NCBI GenBank assembly: GCA_927407015.1
Contig: CAKMJT010000005.1
Coordinates: forward strand, 96,801 to 160,800
Length of the DNA stretch: 64,000 bases
Reading direction: 5' to 3'
From: an uncultured Proteiniphilum sp.
Lineage (GTDB): Bacteria > Bacteroidota > Bacteroidia > Bacteroidales > Dysgonomonadaceae
Each line of letters opens with the position of its first letter. Position 1 is the stretch's first letter. Of this stretch, positions 1 to 9,825 are shown piece by piece. The notes under the pieces are model-generated. The model was not told the origin of the DNA. It saw only the letters and a list, made by a program, of their open reading frames with translations, and searched no databases. The translations under genes were made by a program, and so were the position numbers.

Positions 1-1458
1 TTCGGCCTCCGCAACGCCGAATCGAACGAACTGCTTGAGTTCGACAACGGCATGCAGGCCATCGTGATGAACCTGGAGGAGGATAACGTGGGAGCCATCC
101 TGTTGGGTACTTCCAGCGATGTCAAGGAAGGTTTCACCGTAAAGCGGACAGGTCGCATGGCCTCCATTTTTGTGGGAGAAGGTATGCTGGGACGTGTCAT
201 CACGCCCGTGGGTGATCCGATTGACGGGAAGGGACCCATCAAGGGGGAGAAGCTGGAGATGCCGCTGGAGCGCAAAGCGCCGGGTGTCGTTTTTCGTCAG
301 CCCGTAAACACCCCTTTGCAGACAGGCCTTAAAGCAGTGGATGCCATGATCCCCATCGGCCGCGGTCAGCGTGAGCTGATAATCGGGGACCGGCAGACTG
401 GCAAGTCAAGCATTGCCATCACTACCATCCTCAACCAAAGGAAAAATTTCGAGAACGGAGATCCGGTGTATTGTATCTATGTAGCCGTGGGACAGAAAGG
501 GTCATCCGTTGCATCCATCGTGAAAACACTCACCGATTTCGGAGCGATGGATTATACCATCGTGATATCCGCCAATGGCTCCGATTCGGCCGCTATGCGA
601 TATATTGCACCGTTTGCCGGCGCTGCCATCGGCGAATATTTCCGTGACACGGGAAGAAATGCACTCGTGGTTTATGATGATCTGTCGAAGCAGGCTGTAG
701 CCTACCGTGAGGTATCACTGATACTCCGTCGCCCCTCCGGGCGTGAAGCCTATCCGGGTGATATCTTCTATCTCCATTCCCGGCTGTTGGAACGTGCTGC
801 AAACATAATCTCACAGGAAGAGGTCGCCACACACATGAACGATCTGCCGGAAAGTCTGAAAGGAAGGGTCAAAGGAGGCGGTTCGCTGACAGCCCTGCCC
901 ATCATAGAAACACAAGCAGGCGATGTATCGGCCTATATCCCTACTAATGTGATCTCTATTACCGACGGACAGATCTTTCTGGATACCGACCTCTATAATA
1001 AAAACCTGCGTCCTGCCATCAATGTGGGTATCTCTGTCTCGCGTGTGGGTGGAAACGCACAGGTGAAAGCGATGAAGAAGGTGGCGGGTATGCTAAAAAT
1101 TGATCAGGCACAATATCAGGAGCTGGCCGCCTTCACCAAGTTCGGCGGAGATGTGGATGCCGTTACTGCCATGACCATCGACAAAGGACAGAAGAACGAG
1201 CAATTGCTGGTTCAGTCGTCTCACTCGCCGATGAGCGTAGAACATCAGATAGCCGTTCTTTACTGCGGGACCCACGGGCTGTTGAAAGATCTGCCGCTCG
1301 GGAAGGTCCCTGAATTTGAGAAAGCATTCCTTTCTTCGCTGGAGTTAAGCCATCGGGACGATGTCCTGGAGCAGTTGAAAAAAGGAGTCATTGATGACAG
1401 CATAACCAGGATCATCGAAACCGTAGCCGCTGATACGGTACGGCTTCTGAATCAATAA
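1..1458 (+). CDS. atpA: F1F0 ATP synthase subunit alpha (partial, 5' end outside window)
   Basis: This is the nucleotide-binding, non-catalytic alpha subunit of the F1 head. The frame is open from base 1, so about 17 residues precede the first in-window Met and roughly 40 N-terminal residues are lost upstream. Visible hallmarks are the P-loop GDRQTGKS (about 385-408), the Walker B region [14 protein letters not shown], the [14 protein letters not shown] segment and the GISVSRVGG motif that carries the arginine finger. The C-terminal helical domain is complete to the TAA at 1456. atpG follows after 4 bp. Alpha followed by gamma at the end of the operon, with beta and epsilon absent here, fits Bacteroidetes atp operons, where atpD and atpC lie at the other end. 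Identification is secure. Confidence 0.98.
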   Translation, partial: FGLRNAESNELLEFDNGMQAIVMNLEEDNVGAILLGTSSDVKEGFTVKRTGRMASIFVGEGMLGRVITPVGDPIDGKGPIKGEKLEMPLERKAPGVVFRQPVNTPLQTGLKAVDAMIPIGRGQRELIIGDRQTGKSSIAITTILNQRKNFENGDPVYCIYVAVGQKGSSVASIVKTLTDFGAMDYTIVISANGSDSAAMRYIAPFAGAAIGEYFRDTGRNALVVYDDLSKQAVAYREVSLILRRPSGREAYPGDIFYLHSRLLERAANIISQEEVATHMNDLPESLKGRVKGGGSLTALPIIETQAGDVSAYIPTNVISITDGQIFLDTDLYNKNLRPAINVGISVSRVGGNAQVKAMKKVAGMLKIDQAQYQELAAFTKFGGDVDAVTAMTIDKGQKNEQLLVQSSHSPMSVEHQIAVLYCGTHGLLKDLPLGKVPEFEKAFLSSLELSHRDDVLEQLKKGVIDDSITRIIETVAADTVRLLNQ

Positions 1459-1462
1459 GCAG

Positions 1463-2323
1463 ATGGCATTACTTAAGGAATTAAAAAGCAGAATCCAGTC
1501 GATACGATCCACCCAAAAGATCACCTCGGCCATGATGATGGTCTCTTCAGCCAAACTGCGGAAGACACAGGACATCATTCAGAACCTCTATCCCTATGAG
1601 CAGAAGTTAAGTCAACTGCTGCACCTTTTCCTGAGTGAGGAGCGTGAGTTTGTCTCACCCTTCACAGAACAGCGAGCCGTTCAGCGTGTTGCCATCATTG
1701 CTTTTTCCTCCAACACGAGCCTTGCCGGTAGATTCAACCATAATATAGCCCAAAAACTGGGAGAAGTGGTGAAGAGCTACCGCTCGCTCGGGAACGATCA
1801 TGTCCTTGTCTGGCCCATCGGGGAGAAAGTGTCGAAAGCCGCCCTCGATATGGGACTGGAGATACAGGGAAACTACGATGACATCAGCGCAAAACCGACC
1901 TATGAGGCCATGCAGCATATTGCAGGTGAAATGATGGACCTGTTTCTCAAAGGGACAATTGACCGTGTCGAGCTCATCTATCATCATTTCCGGAATAAGA
2001 GCTCACAAGTCGTGATGCACGAAACATTCCTGCCCATAGAGCTAAAGGTGGATAAACCGACGGAAACAGCACTCGATTATATTGTGGAACCCGATACGGA
2101 GACCATCCTGAGCCTGCTAATACCGAAAACGCTCAAATTAAAACTGTTTACCGCGCATGTCGATTCCGTGACGTCGGAACATGCCGCCCGCATGATGGCC
2201 ATGCAGATAGCCACCGATAATGCCGATGACCTGATAAAAGACCTGACGCTGGAGTTCAATAAAATACGCCAGCAGTCCATCACCAGTGAACTGCTTGATA
2301 TCGCGGGAGGTTCTTACAGTTAA
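1463..2323 (+). CDS. atpG: F1F0 ATP synthase subunit gamma
   Basis: This is the central rotor shaft of F1, 286 aa, the usual length. The N-terminal helix carries the family pattern (LKSRIQSIRSTQKIT, then AMMMVSSAKLRK). The C-terminal helix keeps ATDNADDLI...FNKIRQQSITSELLDI, which pairs with the N-terminal helix to form the coiled coil inside the alpha3beta3 ring. It starts 4 bp after the atpA stop, so translation is probably coupled. It is the last gene of the operon: the next gene, engB, lies on the opposite strand and converges with it 8 bp further on. Confidence 0.97.
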   Translation: MALLKELKSRIQSIRSTQKITSAMMMVSSAKLRKTQDIIQNLYPYEQKLSQLLHLFLSEEREFVSPFTEQRAVQRVAIIAFSSNTSLAGRFNHNIAQKLGEVVKSYRSLGNDHVLVWPIGEKVSKAALDMGLEIQGNYDDISAKPTYEAMQHIAGEMMDLFLKGTIDRVELIYHHFRNKSSQVVMHETFLPIELKVDKPTETALDYIVEPDTETILSLLIPKTLKLKLFTAHVDSVTSEHAARMMAMQIATDNADDLIKDLTLEFNKIRQQSITSELLDIAGGSYS

Positions 2324-2331
2324 GGGGCGGT

Positions 2332-2934
2332 TTACCCGTGCAGCGTTTTATTGATTTCCTGGATATAATCGAGCAGTTCATCCCTGCCCTGTCCTTTTTC
2401 TGCCGACGTAACGAACAGGGGTGGCAGTTCCTCCCAGCTCTCCAGCAGCTTCTCCTGATAGGCATTTACATTGGTGTTCAAACGACCGCCAGCCAGCTTG
2501 TCACCCTTCGTGAAGACGATGGCAAAAGGAACGCCCTGCTCACCCAGCCATTCCATAAATTCAAGGTCGATCTTCTGCGGTTCGTGACGTGAATCCACCA
2601 GCACGAACAGGTTGGTCATCGCTTCCCGTTCCAGGATGTAATCATCAATCATCACCCGGATCTTGTCCCGGCCCTCTTTCCCTCTGCGTGCGTAACCGTA
2701 TCCGGGCAAATCCACCAGATACCACTCATTGTTGATCAGAAAATGATTGATCAGCATCGTTTTCCCCGGAGTGGAAGAGGTCAGTGCCAGTCCCTTTCGG
2801 TTGGTGAGCATATTGATCAGCGATGACTTACCCACATTGGAACGGCCGATAAAGGCATATTCCGGCTTTCCGTCCTTCGGACACAAGCGGTAATCAGTAT
2901 TGCTGATGATGAACTCGGCTGATTGAATAATCAT
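2332..2934 (-). CDS. engB: Ribosome biogenesis GTPase EngB/YsxC
   Basis: A TRAFAC-class GTPase of 200 aa, the family length, needed for late 50S ribosome assembly in bacteria studied. All G motifs can be read: G1 GRSNVGKS (residues 30-37), G2 threonine in STPGKT (54-59), G3 DLPGYG (75-80), G4 TKGD (142-145) and G5 SAEKG (177-181). It lies 3 bp downstream of the sodium:solute symporter gene on the same strand, so the two are probably co-transcribed. It converges with atpG. Confidence 0.96.
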   Translation of the reverse strand: MIIQSAEFIISNTDYRLCPKDGKPEYAFIGRSNVGKSSLINMLTNRKGLALTSSTPGKTMLINHFLINNEWYLVDLPGYGYARRGKEGRDKIRVMIDDYILEREAMTNLFVLVDSRHEPQKIDLEFMEWLGEQGVPFAIVFTKGDKLAGGRLNTNVNAYQEKLLESWEELPPLFVTSAEKGQGRDELLDYIQEINKTLHG

Positions 2935-2937
2935 AGG

Positions 2938-4410
2938 TTATATTGTTTTAGTTTTTGTTCTTATTGTGATCAGCCAGAGCCCTGATCCGGTGATCAGTCC
3001 GTTCATCAGCAACAGCTCATAACCGACCTGATAGCCAAGCAGCTGTTTCATCCCGATCTCAATGACAAAACAGAGCAGGGGTGCAGCAATGGCTACAAGG
3101 GGAACATACCTGTCAGCGGGCTTCACCCTGGAGTAGAGTCCGAAAACATACAGGCCGAGCAGAGGTCCGTAGGTGTAGGATGCCAGCTTGTAGATGGCAT
3201 TGATGATGCTGTCTGAACCGATCGCCTCGATCAGCAGGATAATCAAAACAAATACCATACTGATGGCAATATGTACCCATCGCCGTGTTTTAATATCCCT
3301 GCTTTCCTGTTCCTTCGACTGTACAACGAGCTTCATATGGAGGATATCCACACAGAAAGAGGTGGTGAGCGCCGTGAGTGCCGAGTCAGCACTCGAGAAG
3401 GCAGCTGCTACAATCCCCACTACAAAGATACCCAGGACGGCAGAGCCCAGGTAACTACTGGCGATCATCGGCAAGATCTGATCAGATACGCCGGGCAGGG
3501 TAATGCCATTCTGTTCTGCAAAAACAAGCAGAAGAACACCCAGGCAGAGAAAGAGAAAGTTGATCGGGGCAAAGGCGAACCCGTAGGAGACCACGTTTTT
3601 TTGTGCATCTTTCAGCGTTCGGATCGTCAGGTTTTTCTGCATCTGGTCCTGATCGAGGCCGGTCATCACGATCGTGATGAACATGCCGCTGAAAAACTGT
3701 TTGAAGAAATTTTGCTTACTGTGCCAGTCATCAAAAACGAAAATACGGGAGTGACTGCTCTCCCTGATCGTCCTGGTCACCTCTGAAAGGTTCATTCCCA
3801 TTTTCGAGGAGACCTGCCAGACGATCAACACGAGAGCCGTAATAAAAAGAAGGGTCTGCAGCCAGTCGGTCCAGATAATCGTTTTTATACCGCTTTGATG
3901 GCTGTAGAGCCAGATGACCAGTATGATACCCACCACCGTCACCACAAAGGGGATACCCCAGGCATCAAACACCAGCGATTGCAGGATAAAAGCCACCAGA
4001 TAGAGTCTGGCAGCTGCCCCCACGATCTTCGAAAGCAAGAAAAACCAGGCTCCCGTCTTGTAGGATCGGGGGCCATAGCGTTGCTCCAGATAGCCGTAAA
4101 TCGTGGTCAGATTCAACCGGTAATAGAGGGGCAGCAAGATGTAGGCGATGACCAGGTAGCCGAAAAAGAAACCAAACACCATCTGCATATAGGTCATATC
4201 CAGATTGCGCACCATGCCGGGAACAGATACGAAGGTGACACCCGAGATGGATGTACCGATCATGGCGATAGCCACCACGAACCATCTCGATGATTTATTG
4301 GCACGGAAGAAAGCATCATTCCCCGCCCCTTTACGGCTCGTGAGCCAGGAAATAAGCATCAATACGCCGAGATACACGACAATCACAATTAAAACAAAGG
4401 TAGGTTTCAT
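2938..4410 (-). CDS. Sodium:solute symporter family transporter
   Basis: An inner-membrane secondary transporter of the SSS family (490 aa), with about 13 hydrophobic segments spread over its whole length. The conserved early segment around GTSISGVTFVSVPG (TM2 region) and the FSSADSALTALTTSF segment (TM8 region, sodium-site serines) match SSS proteins such as the sodium/glucose and sialic acid transporters. The substrate cannot be read from the sequence. Its ATG overlaps the stop of a small upstream frame (ATGA at 4407-4410), and engB follows 3 bp downstream, so the three frames may form one transcript. Confidence 0.9.
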   Translation of the reverse strand: MKPTFVLIVIVVYLGVLMLISWLTSRKGAGNDAFFRANKSSRWFVVAIAMIGTSISGVTFVSVPGMVRNLDMTYMQMVFGFFFGYLVIAYILLPLYYRLNLTTIYGYLEQRYGPRSYKTGAWFFLLSKIVGAAARLYLVAFILQSLVFDAWGIPFVVTVVGIILVIWLYSHQSGIKTIIWTDWLQTLLFITALVLIVWQVSSKMGMNLSEVTRTIRESSHSRIFVFDDWHSKQNFFKQFFSGMFITIVMTGLDQDQMQKNLTIRTLKDAQKNVVSYGFAFAPINFLFLCLGVLLLVFAEQNGITLPGVSDQILPMIASSYLGSAVLGIFVVGIVAAAFSSADSALTALTTSFCVDILHMKLVVQSKEQESRDIKTRRWVHIAISMVFVLIILLIEAIGSDSIINAIYKLASYTYGPLLGLYVFGLYSRVKPADRYVPLVAIAAPLLCFVIEIGMKQLLGYQVGYELLLMNGLITGSGLWLITIRTKTKTI

Positions 4411-4613
4411 AGGCGACTCAGATTCAGGAGAAAGTTTGTTAACCGGATCATGGCGCCGGTATTCAGGGAATAGTGGTTCGTCACACCAAACCCATCCGGT
4501 ACCAAGACCAGTGGCACACCTGCAGGTGAAGATTGATCGCTGCAGAAATCGGTATCAATAATGTCCCGGAGAGTTCCATCCATATCAAAAGTTAAACTAT
4601 AGGAGATCAGCAT
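4407..4613 (-). CDS. Small hypothetical ORF upstream of the symporter (possible gene remnant)
   Basis: This is an open frame of about 68 codons when read from the internal Met that begins MLISYSLTFDMDG. It can be extended upstream to 4667. Its stop overlaps the start of the symporter gene in an ATGA, the usual form of translational coupling. I do not recognise the family. FDMDGTL resembles HAD motif I, but nothing else in the frame fits a HAD phosphatase. It could be a genuine small protein, the 3' end of a decayed gene, or chance. The remaining bases up to 4725 hold no other frame I can support. Confidence 0.3.
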   Translation of the reverse strand: MLISYSLTFDMDGTLRDIIDTDFCSDQSSPAGVPLVLVPDGFGVTNHYSLNTGAMIRLTNFLLNLSRL

Positions 4614-4725
4614 GGGCTCAACATTCTTTTTGTGTGCAAAAGTAAGCAACAAAGCACGAAAGGGCAAATAAAAAGGGTTAAAACAAAAATGAGTTTCCGA
4701 ACGTTGTAGATAAAACAGCTGTCAT

Positions 4726-5676
4726 ATGAAAAAAGAGAAAGTGTGCCTTATCATTAACCCTGTATCGGGTACTGAATCCAAGAAAAACATCCCCGAGGAG
4801 GTGGCTGCCGCTTTTGACCAGAAAAAATATGAAGTCGTCATCCGCATCACCGGTTATCCCGACCATGCTACGGAGATAGCCAGTGAAGCGGTAAAGAACA
4901 AATTCAGTTATGTACTGACAGCCGGTGGCGATGGCACGGTGAACGAGGTAGCCAAAGTGCTGGTTCACAGCGACACGACACTCGGCATTATCCCTTTCGG
5001 ATCAGGCAACGGGCTGGCCAGGGAGCTGGGCATTCCGATGGATTCGGAAAAAGCCATCGAGATCATCCTTAAAGGCAACCGTCGCACCATCGATTACGGG
5101 GTGGCCAACGAACATATCTTCTTTTGCACCTGCGGTTTTGGCTTCGACGCATTCATCAGTGACCGATTTGCCGAGGAGAAAAAAAGGGGTCCGCTGGGCT
5201 ACGTCCGCAACATATTGGAGAGCGCTGTCGATTTCAAATCGGAAGAATATGAACTAACCTACGATGTGGGAACCATCACGGAGCGGGCTTTCGTGCTCAC
5301 CTGTGCCAACGCCTCACAATATGGCAACGAAGCGTATATCGCTCCGGGTGCGAGCATGGATGATGGCAAGATGAATGTCTCCCTGCTGAAGCCACTCCAT
5401 GCGTTTGAAATTCCCCAGACCACGCTGCAGCTGTTCACGAAGAATATTGACAAGAACAGTAAAATGACCACACTCATCACCCAAAAGCTGACCATCAGAC
5501 GTACCCGTGCGGGGATGATGCATGTAGACGGTGAACCAGTGGAAACAGAGAAAGAGATCGATGTAAAGATTGTCCCCAGGGGGCTCAGGGTTTTTGCTCC
5601 CTCTCACGTTGAAATGAAGAAGAAAAAAGAAAATGAGAATATTTTCAGTTCACTTACCCGTTGGCTGAGTGAATGA
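4726..5676 (+). CDS. Diacylglycerol kinase family lipid kinase (YegS/BmrU-like)
   Basis: A soluble lipid kinase of 316 aa. The N-terminal catalytic domain has NPVSG (residues 11-15), the nucleotide-binding GGDGT (67-71) and PFGSGNGLA (90-98). The C-terminal beta-rich domain ends with the family's MHVDGEP...PRGLRVFAP block. Proteins of this type phosphorylate diacylglycerol, undecaprenol or related lipids; the exact substrate cannot be assigned. It converges with ovoA, the stops being 5 bp apart, and is transcribed alone. Confidence 0.9.
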   Translation: MKKEKVCLIINPVSGTESKKNIPEEVAAAFDQKKYEVVIRITGYPDHATEIASEAVKNKFSYVLTAGGDGTVNEVAKVLVHSDTTLGIIPFGSGNGLARELGIPMDSEKAIEIILKGNRRTIDYGVANEHIFFCTCGFGFDAFISDRFAEEKKRGPLGYVRNILESAVDFKSEEYELTYDVGTITERAFVLTCANASQYGNEAYIAPGASMDDGKMNVSLLKPLHAFEIPQTTLQLFTKNIDKNSKMTTLITQKLTIRRTRAGMMHVDGEPVETEKEIDVKIVPRGLRVFAPSHVEMKKKKENENIFSSLTRWLSE

Positions 5677-5681
5677 AATCA

Positions 5682-7790
5682 TCAATCTCTCTTTTTCCAG
5701 ACTGTCAATTCATTCTTACGTAGTTCGAAAATACGGGAGGATTTTTTCAGAGACAGGGGAATCACCTGCGGTTCGCGCTGCAGATCGAAGTGTGTCGCCA
5801 GTGTTTCTTTTATTCCGTCGAGAGAGGTCACCGGCTCGCCGTCTTTCTTGAAGCCCCCGGGCCACTTATTGCGCGGCGTTTTTCCCGCATCCCAATCGTA
5901 AGCAGACACCAGCATCAGGATTCCCTTACTGTTGAGTCGCGTGTGTATCTGCGACAGGAACTGCAGCGGGTCACTCAACTCCTCCAGCAGGTTGGCAACA
6001 ATAATCAGATCATACCCCGTGTAACTGGGTTTCAGATTCATTGCATCGGCCTGCATGAATAGGATCCGGCTCTTCGTCTCCGTCAGACCGAAATCCGACA
6101 AAACAATATCGCGATAGAAGATCAGCTCACCTTCATCCTTCATCGTGTAACGCACGTAACTCTGCTCCTGCAGCTTGATGGGGATGCTGATCATGCGTGC
6201 CGTGAAATCGAGAGCGGTCACATCGGCGTACTTCCTCGCCAGCTCAAAGGCCAGTCGCCCCGTATCGGCGTTCAGATCCAGTATGCGGGCATCAGTGTTT
6301 TCCCCCAGCAGCTCATCGGCCATTGTTGCCAGCGCAATACTAAAGTTGGGTGCATCCGTATAGGCATCCCCCCAGTTGTTTTCACAGGAAAGGGTCACAT
6401 CGTCTTCGGTCACGTAGTCGGTTTGCTGTATCCACAAAGGCGCATCGGATTCGATATACCGGAAACCGGCATGCTGATAAAAATGACGTCGAAAAGCATA
6501 ACGCGCGTGCAGCGTAGCCTCATTTCCTGTAGATATCCATGAACCACCCTTGATGAGGTTGTGCTTTCCATCGAAGGTGGGGGTGGAGAAATCATCGTAC
6601 ATGGGATGTACCCTGAAGCCGGGAAAACCGGTAATGGGTGTCTCCGTCCACTGCCACACGTTACCGACCACATCAAAGAAGCGTCCCTGTGCGAACATAT
6701 CCACCGGGCAGGGTGAGGTGAAATACTCCAGATTGATGTTGCCGGGCGCCTGCTCCCACTCTTTCACATCATTCAGCTGAACATCTTCGTGCAATCGATA
6801 CCACTCAGCCTCCGTGGGCAGCCTGAAATTTCTGCCTGTTTTGACACTCTTCCAGTTGCAGAATGCTTTTGCCTCGAGATAGTTCACCTCCACCGGCCAG
6901 TTCCAGGGCATGGGGATCTCCTCTGCCACCAATCGCAGCCGATAGCCCTCTTCGTCCCTGCGCCAGAACAGCGGCATTTCCGCCTCCTTGTAACGGCGCC
7001 AGTTCCATCCCTCTTCCGTCCAGTAATTCGCTGTGTCATACCCGTGATCATCGATGAACTCCAGGAACTCACCGTTGGAAGTCAGGTATCGGGCAGCCTG
7101 AAAATCGGCTACCTCTTCCTCATAGCTCCCGTATTCGTTATCCCAGCCGTACAGCGGGTGATCAGCTGGTTTACCCAGCTTCATGAGAGCACCCGATACC
7201 GGTAGTAGACCGTTTTCAGGTGTCCCGTCCGTTGTAGGGCAACGCTCCCCGAAGAGGCCCGCTACCACCTCATCGAGCGGTAGCTGACGAATCAGCACTG
7301 ATGATGTCTCAAGGTGGATCCGCTCGTGTTCAATACCCATCATGATAATCCAGAAAGGATGATTCCCGTCGACAGGCAACACCAGCGATGTGTTGTCTAT
7401 CACGTCCAGGATTATCTTTTTGGCATCATCGCGGTAGGAACGTACTTCTGATACCGGTGGCCAGTCGTAATGTTTGTTGTCCAGGTCATCCCAGCTCATC
7501 TCATCCACACCTATGGCAAAAGTCGATTCAAACCGGGAATTGATTCGCTGGTCAATGATCTTTGCCAGTATCAGTTTATTGATGAAGAATACGGCTGTAT
7601 GCCCCAGGTAAAAAAGGATGATGTGCCGCAAGGGATCGCCGCGATGGTAAAACACTTCATCCGATTTCAACTGTTCGTACAACAGCTCGTCAATCGCCCA
7701 TGTTTTCAGGAAATAATCACGGATCTCCAGACGTTTTTCTTCGGGTGATCCCCACCGCAAATCGATTGTTCGTGTCAATAACCCTTTCAT
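5682..7790 (-). CDS. ovoA: OvoA: 5-histidylcysteine sulfoxide synthase fused to 4-mercaptohistidine N-methyltransferase
   Basis: A 702-aa protein, the length of bifunctional OvoA, which makes the thiol-histidine antioxidant ovothiol. OvoA joins cysteine to histidine with O2 at a mononuclear iron; its C-terminal domain later methylates the imidazole. Visible parts are an N-terminal DinB-like four-helix region with a candidate iron ligand His64 (YLGHTAVF) and the HX3HXE iron motif (H155, H159, E161), then a formylglycine-enzyme-like sulfoxide synthase domain (about 190-475; NFRLPTEAEW, GNVWQWTETP, RRHFYQHAGFRY). A class I methyltransferase domain follows from about residue 500, with the SAM motif ILDLNADTG. 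The PLP lyase step needs a separate enzyme, and the PatB-like lyase at 34120 is only a distant candidate. A GNAT gene precedes it on the same strand (81-bp gap). Confidence 0.93.
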   Translation of the reverse strand: MKGLLTRTIDLRWGSPEEKRLEIRDYFLKTWAIDELLYEQLKSDEVFYHRGDPLRHIILFYLGHTAVFFINKLILAKIIDQRINSRFESTFAIGVDEMSWDDLDNKHYDWPPVSEVRSYRDDAKKIILDVIDNTSLVLPVDGNHPFWIIMMGIEHERIHLETSSVLIRQLPLDEVVAGLFGERCPTTDGTPENGLLPVSGALMKLGKPADHPLYGWDNEYGSYEEEVADFQAARYLTSNGEFLEFIDDHGYDTANYWTEEGWNWRRYKEAEMPLFWRRDEEGYRLRLVAEEIPMPWNWPVEVNYLEAKAFCNWKSVKTGRNFRLPTEAEWYRLHEDVQLNDVKEWEQAPGNINLEYFTSPCPVDMFAQGRFFDVVGNVWQWTETPITGFPGFRVHPMYDDFSTPTFDGKHNLIKGGSWISTGNEATLHARYAFRRHFYQHAGFRYIESDAPLWIQQTDYVTEDDVTLSCENNWGDAYTDAPNFSIALATMADELLGENTDARILDLNADTGRLAFELARKYADVTALDFTARMISIPIKLQEQSYVRYTMKDEGELIFYRDIVLSDFGLTETKSRILFMQADAMNLKPSYTGYDLIIVANLLEELSDPLQFLSQIHTRLNSKGILMLVSAYDWDAGKTPRNKWPGGFKKDGEPVTSLDGIKETLATHFDLQREPQVIPLSLKKSSRIFELRKNELTVWKKRD

Positions 7791-7871
7791 GATGATGAAT
7801 TCATTTTATCTTATATGTAGCTCTCTCTAGCGGATAATTGCCCGTGATCGGGCAGTCACTGAAATAGTTTC

Positions 7872-8435
7872 TTACCCCTTTATAGGTGTGCGGGGTTTAT
7901 GCAAATAGATTTTCTTCATCTCAAAGGCTTCATCCGGTGTACGAAGTTTCGTCTGTGAGATGGAATAAAAAGGGACGAATCCCAGTTTTTGATACAACAA
8001 CATTGCGGGTTCGTTCTCCTCCCATGCACGGATAACAGCATGGGCATATATTTTAGGCATTGTTTCCATTTGATGGGTGATCATCATGGATGCAATCCCT
8101 TTTCCCCGTTCATCGGCATGTACCATCACTTCTGCCAGATAGACACAATTCTTCACCGGTATATCGGGGAAATCGCCTGCCGGAAACTCACTGTCGTATG
8201 ACAATGGCTGGCAGAGCAGCACCCCCGCTAACCGATCACCGATAAAGGCCATCTTTCCAAATCCTCTGCGCACCAGTTCATCGATAGTGCTCTCAGCTAC
8301 TTCCCGCTCTATATACTGTGCATATTCACCGGTTGTGAAAGCATGCAGATACAAATCGATGATCTTACCCCTGAATTTGGGATAGTTATATTCATCCAAC
8401 CCAAAAATGCGAATTGATTCCTGATTACTTTTCAT
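7872..8435 (-). CDS. GNAT family N-acetyltransferase
   Basis: A 187-aa protein with the acetyl-CoA-binding motif A in VMVHADERGKGIASMMI, preceded by the usual beta-strand (NCVYLAEV) and followed by YQKLGFVPF near the C-terminus. The acceptor substrate is unknown. It lies upstream of ovoA on the same strand with an 81-bp gap, so co-transcription is possible. This raises the unproven idea that it acts on a related small thiol or amino acid. Confidence 0.85.
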   Translation of the reverse strand: MKSNQESIRIFGLDEYNYPKFRGKIIDLYLHAFTTGEYAQYIEREVAESTIDELVRRGFGKMAFIGDRLAGVLLCQPLSYDSEFPAGDFPDIPVKNCVYLAEVMVHADERGKGIASMMITHQMETMPKIYAHAVIRAWEENEPAMLLYQKLGFVPFYSISQTKLRTPDEAFEMKKIYLHKPRTPIKG

Positions 8436-8586
8436 ATTAATAGATGAACAAATAATTTTTCGGGATGTTCAATTAAATACAAATACATTTTTTAATATAG
8501 CAGGCGTCTTGAACCCGCCTTCACTTCATGTTCACTTAAAGTTATGGATAGCGGGTTTCATCAACTTTACAAAGCAATTGAAAAAT

Positions 8587-9729
8587 ATGAAGAATTTTAT
8601 CTTTCACAATCCGACCCAACTGGTTTTCGGAAAAGGACAAATCGCAAAACTATCAGAACTGTTGCCCGATAATGTGAATCTGATGATCACCTATGGTGGG
8701 GGCAGTGTAACAAAAAACGGTGTTTACGACCAGGTGAAGGCTGCGCTCAGAGGGCGCAACTATGTGGAATTTTGGGGTATAGAACCCAATCCACAGGTAG
8801 AGACACTAAGAAAAGCCATTCATACAGGCAAACTGAATAACATTGATTTTCTTCTCGCTGTGGGGGGTGGATCGGTACTGGACGGCACCAAGCTTATTGC
8901 CGCCGGGATTATTTCCGAGGCCGATGCCTGGGATATCGTGTTAAAAGGTGAGGCTGAAAAACAGATACCCTTTGCTTCCGTGATGACGGTTCCCGCTACC
9001 GGATCGGAAATGAACGGTGGTGCGGTGATCACCCGGTCAGAGACACAGGAAAAGTTTGCCTTCGGAGGCAATTATCCCGTATTCTCCATTCTTGATCCGG
9101 AAGTGACCTATTCCCTTTCCGCACACCAGATAGCGTGTGGGCTTGCCGACGCCTATACACATGTGCTGGAACAGTATCTCACCACTCCGGGACAATCCCG
9201 CCTGATGGACCGGTGGGCGGAAGGCGTCCTGCTCTCCGTAATCGAGATCGCACCGCAGATAAAAGCCAATCCCATGAACTATGACCTGATGGCCGATTAC
9301 ATGCTGGCAGCCACCCTTGCCCTCAACGATTTTATCCGGATGGGGATCACCCAGGACTGGGCTACCCATCAGATCGGACATGAGCTTACAGCGCTGCATG
9401 GCACCACCCATGGCCATTCACTGGCTATCGTGATGCCCGGCACACTCAGGGTGCTAAAAGATCAGAAAAAAGACAAACTGCTGCAATACGGAGAACGTAT
9501 TTTCGGGATTACCGAAGGGACAGAAAAAGAAAGGGTGGATAAAGCCATTGACATGACAGAACAGTTTTATCGTTCACTGGGATTAACTACCCGATTATCG
9601 GAAGAAGGGATCGGAAAGGAGACCATCGAAAAGGTGTCCAGTCGGTTTAATGATCGTGGTGTTGCCTTCGGGGAAAACAGGAACGTCACGGGCGATGTAA
9701 CAAGTGAGATATTGAACAGCTGTCTGTAA
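8587..9729 (+). CDS. yqhD: Iron-containing alcohol dehydrogenase, YqhD-type NADPH aldehyde reductase
   Basis: This protein follows E. coli YqhD along its whole length (380 aa from the start chosen here). The open frame extends 26 codons further upstream, but MKNFIFHNPTQLVFGKG is where the family begins. Visible features are the nucleotide loop TYGGGSV, GGGSVLDGTKLIA, the metal ligands Asp and His in GLADAYTHVLEQY, and two more His in WATHQIGHELTALHGTTHGH. YqhD-type enzymes reduce short-chain and lipid-derived aldehydes with NADPH. Two further secreted redox genes follow on the same strand. Confidence 0.93.
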   Translation: MKNFIFHNPTQLVFGKGQIAKLSELLPDNVNLMITYGGGSVTKNGVYDQVKAALRGRNYVEFWGIEPNPQVETLRKAIHTGKLNNIDFLLAVGGGSVLDGTKLIAAGIISEADAWDIVLKGEAEKQIPFASVMTVPATGSEMNGGAVITRSETQEKFAFGGNYPVFSILDPEVTYSLSAHQIACGLADAYTHVLEQYLTTPGQSRLMDRWAEGVLLSVIEIAPQIKANPMNYDLMADYMLAATLALNDFIRMGITQDWATHQIGHELTALHGTTHGHSLAIVMPGTLRVLKDQKKDKLLQYGERIFGITEGTEKERVDKAIDMTEQFYRSLGLTTRLSEEGIGKETIEKVSSRFNDRGVAFGENRNVTGDVTSEILNSCL

Positions 9730-9825
9730 AAAGGCCGTTGACTGCATTTTAACAGTAATGCCAAAACCATTGGTTTCATCTGAATGTTATAATTAAAATG
9801 ACTGAAATCACTAAAACCAAAAGCA

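Noticed and set aside
3271..4293. Plus-strand frames opposite the symporter gene
   Set aside because: They are antisense shadows of a strongly supported membrane protein.
4407..4667. HAD phosphatase based on FDMDGTL
   Set aside because: Only motif I is similar; motifs II to IV are missing and the frame is too short.
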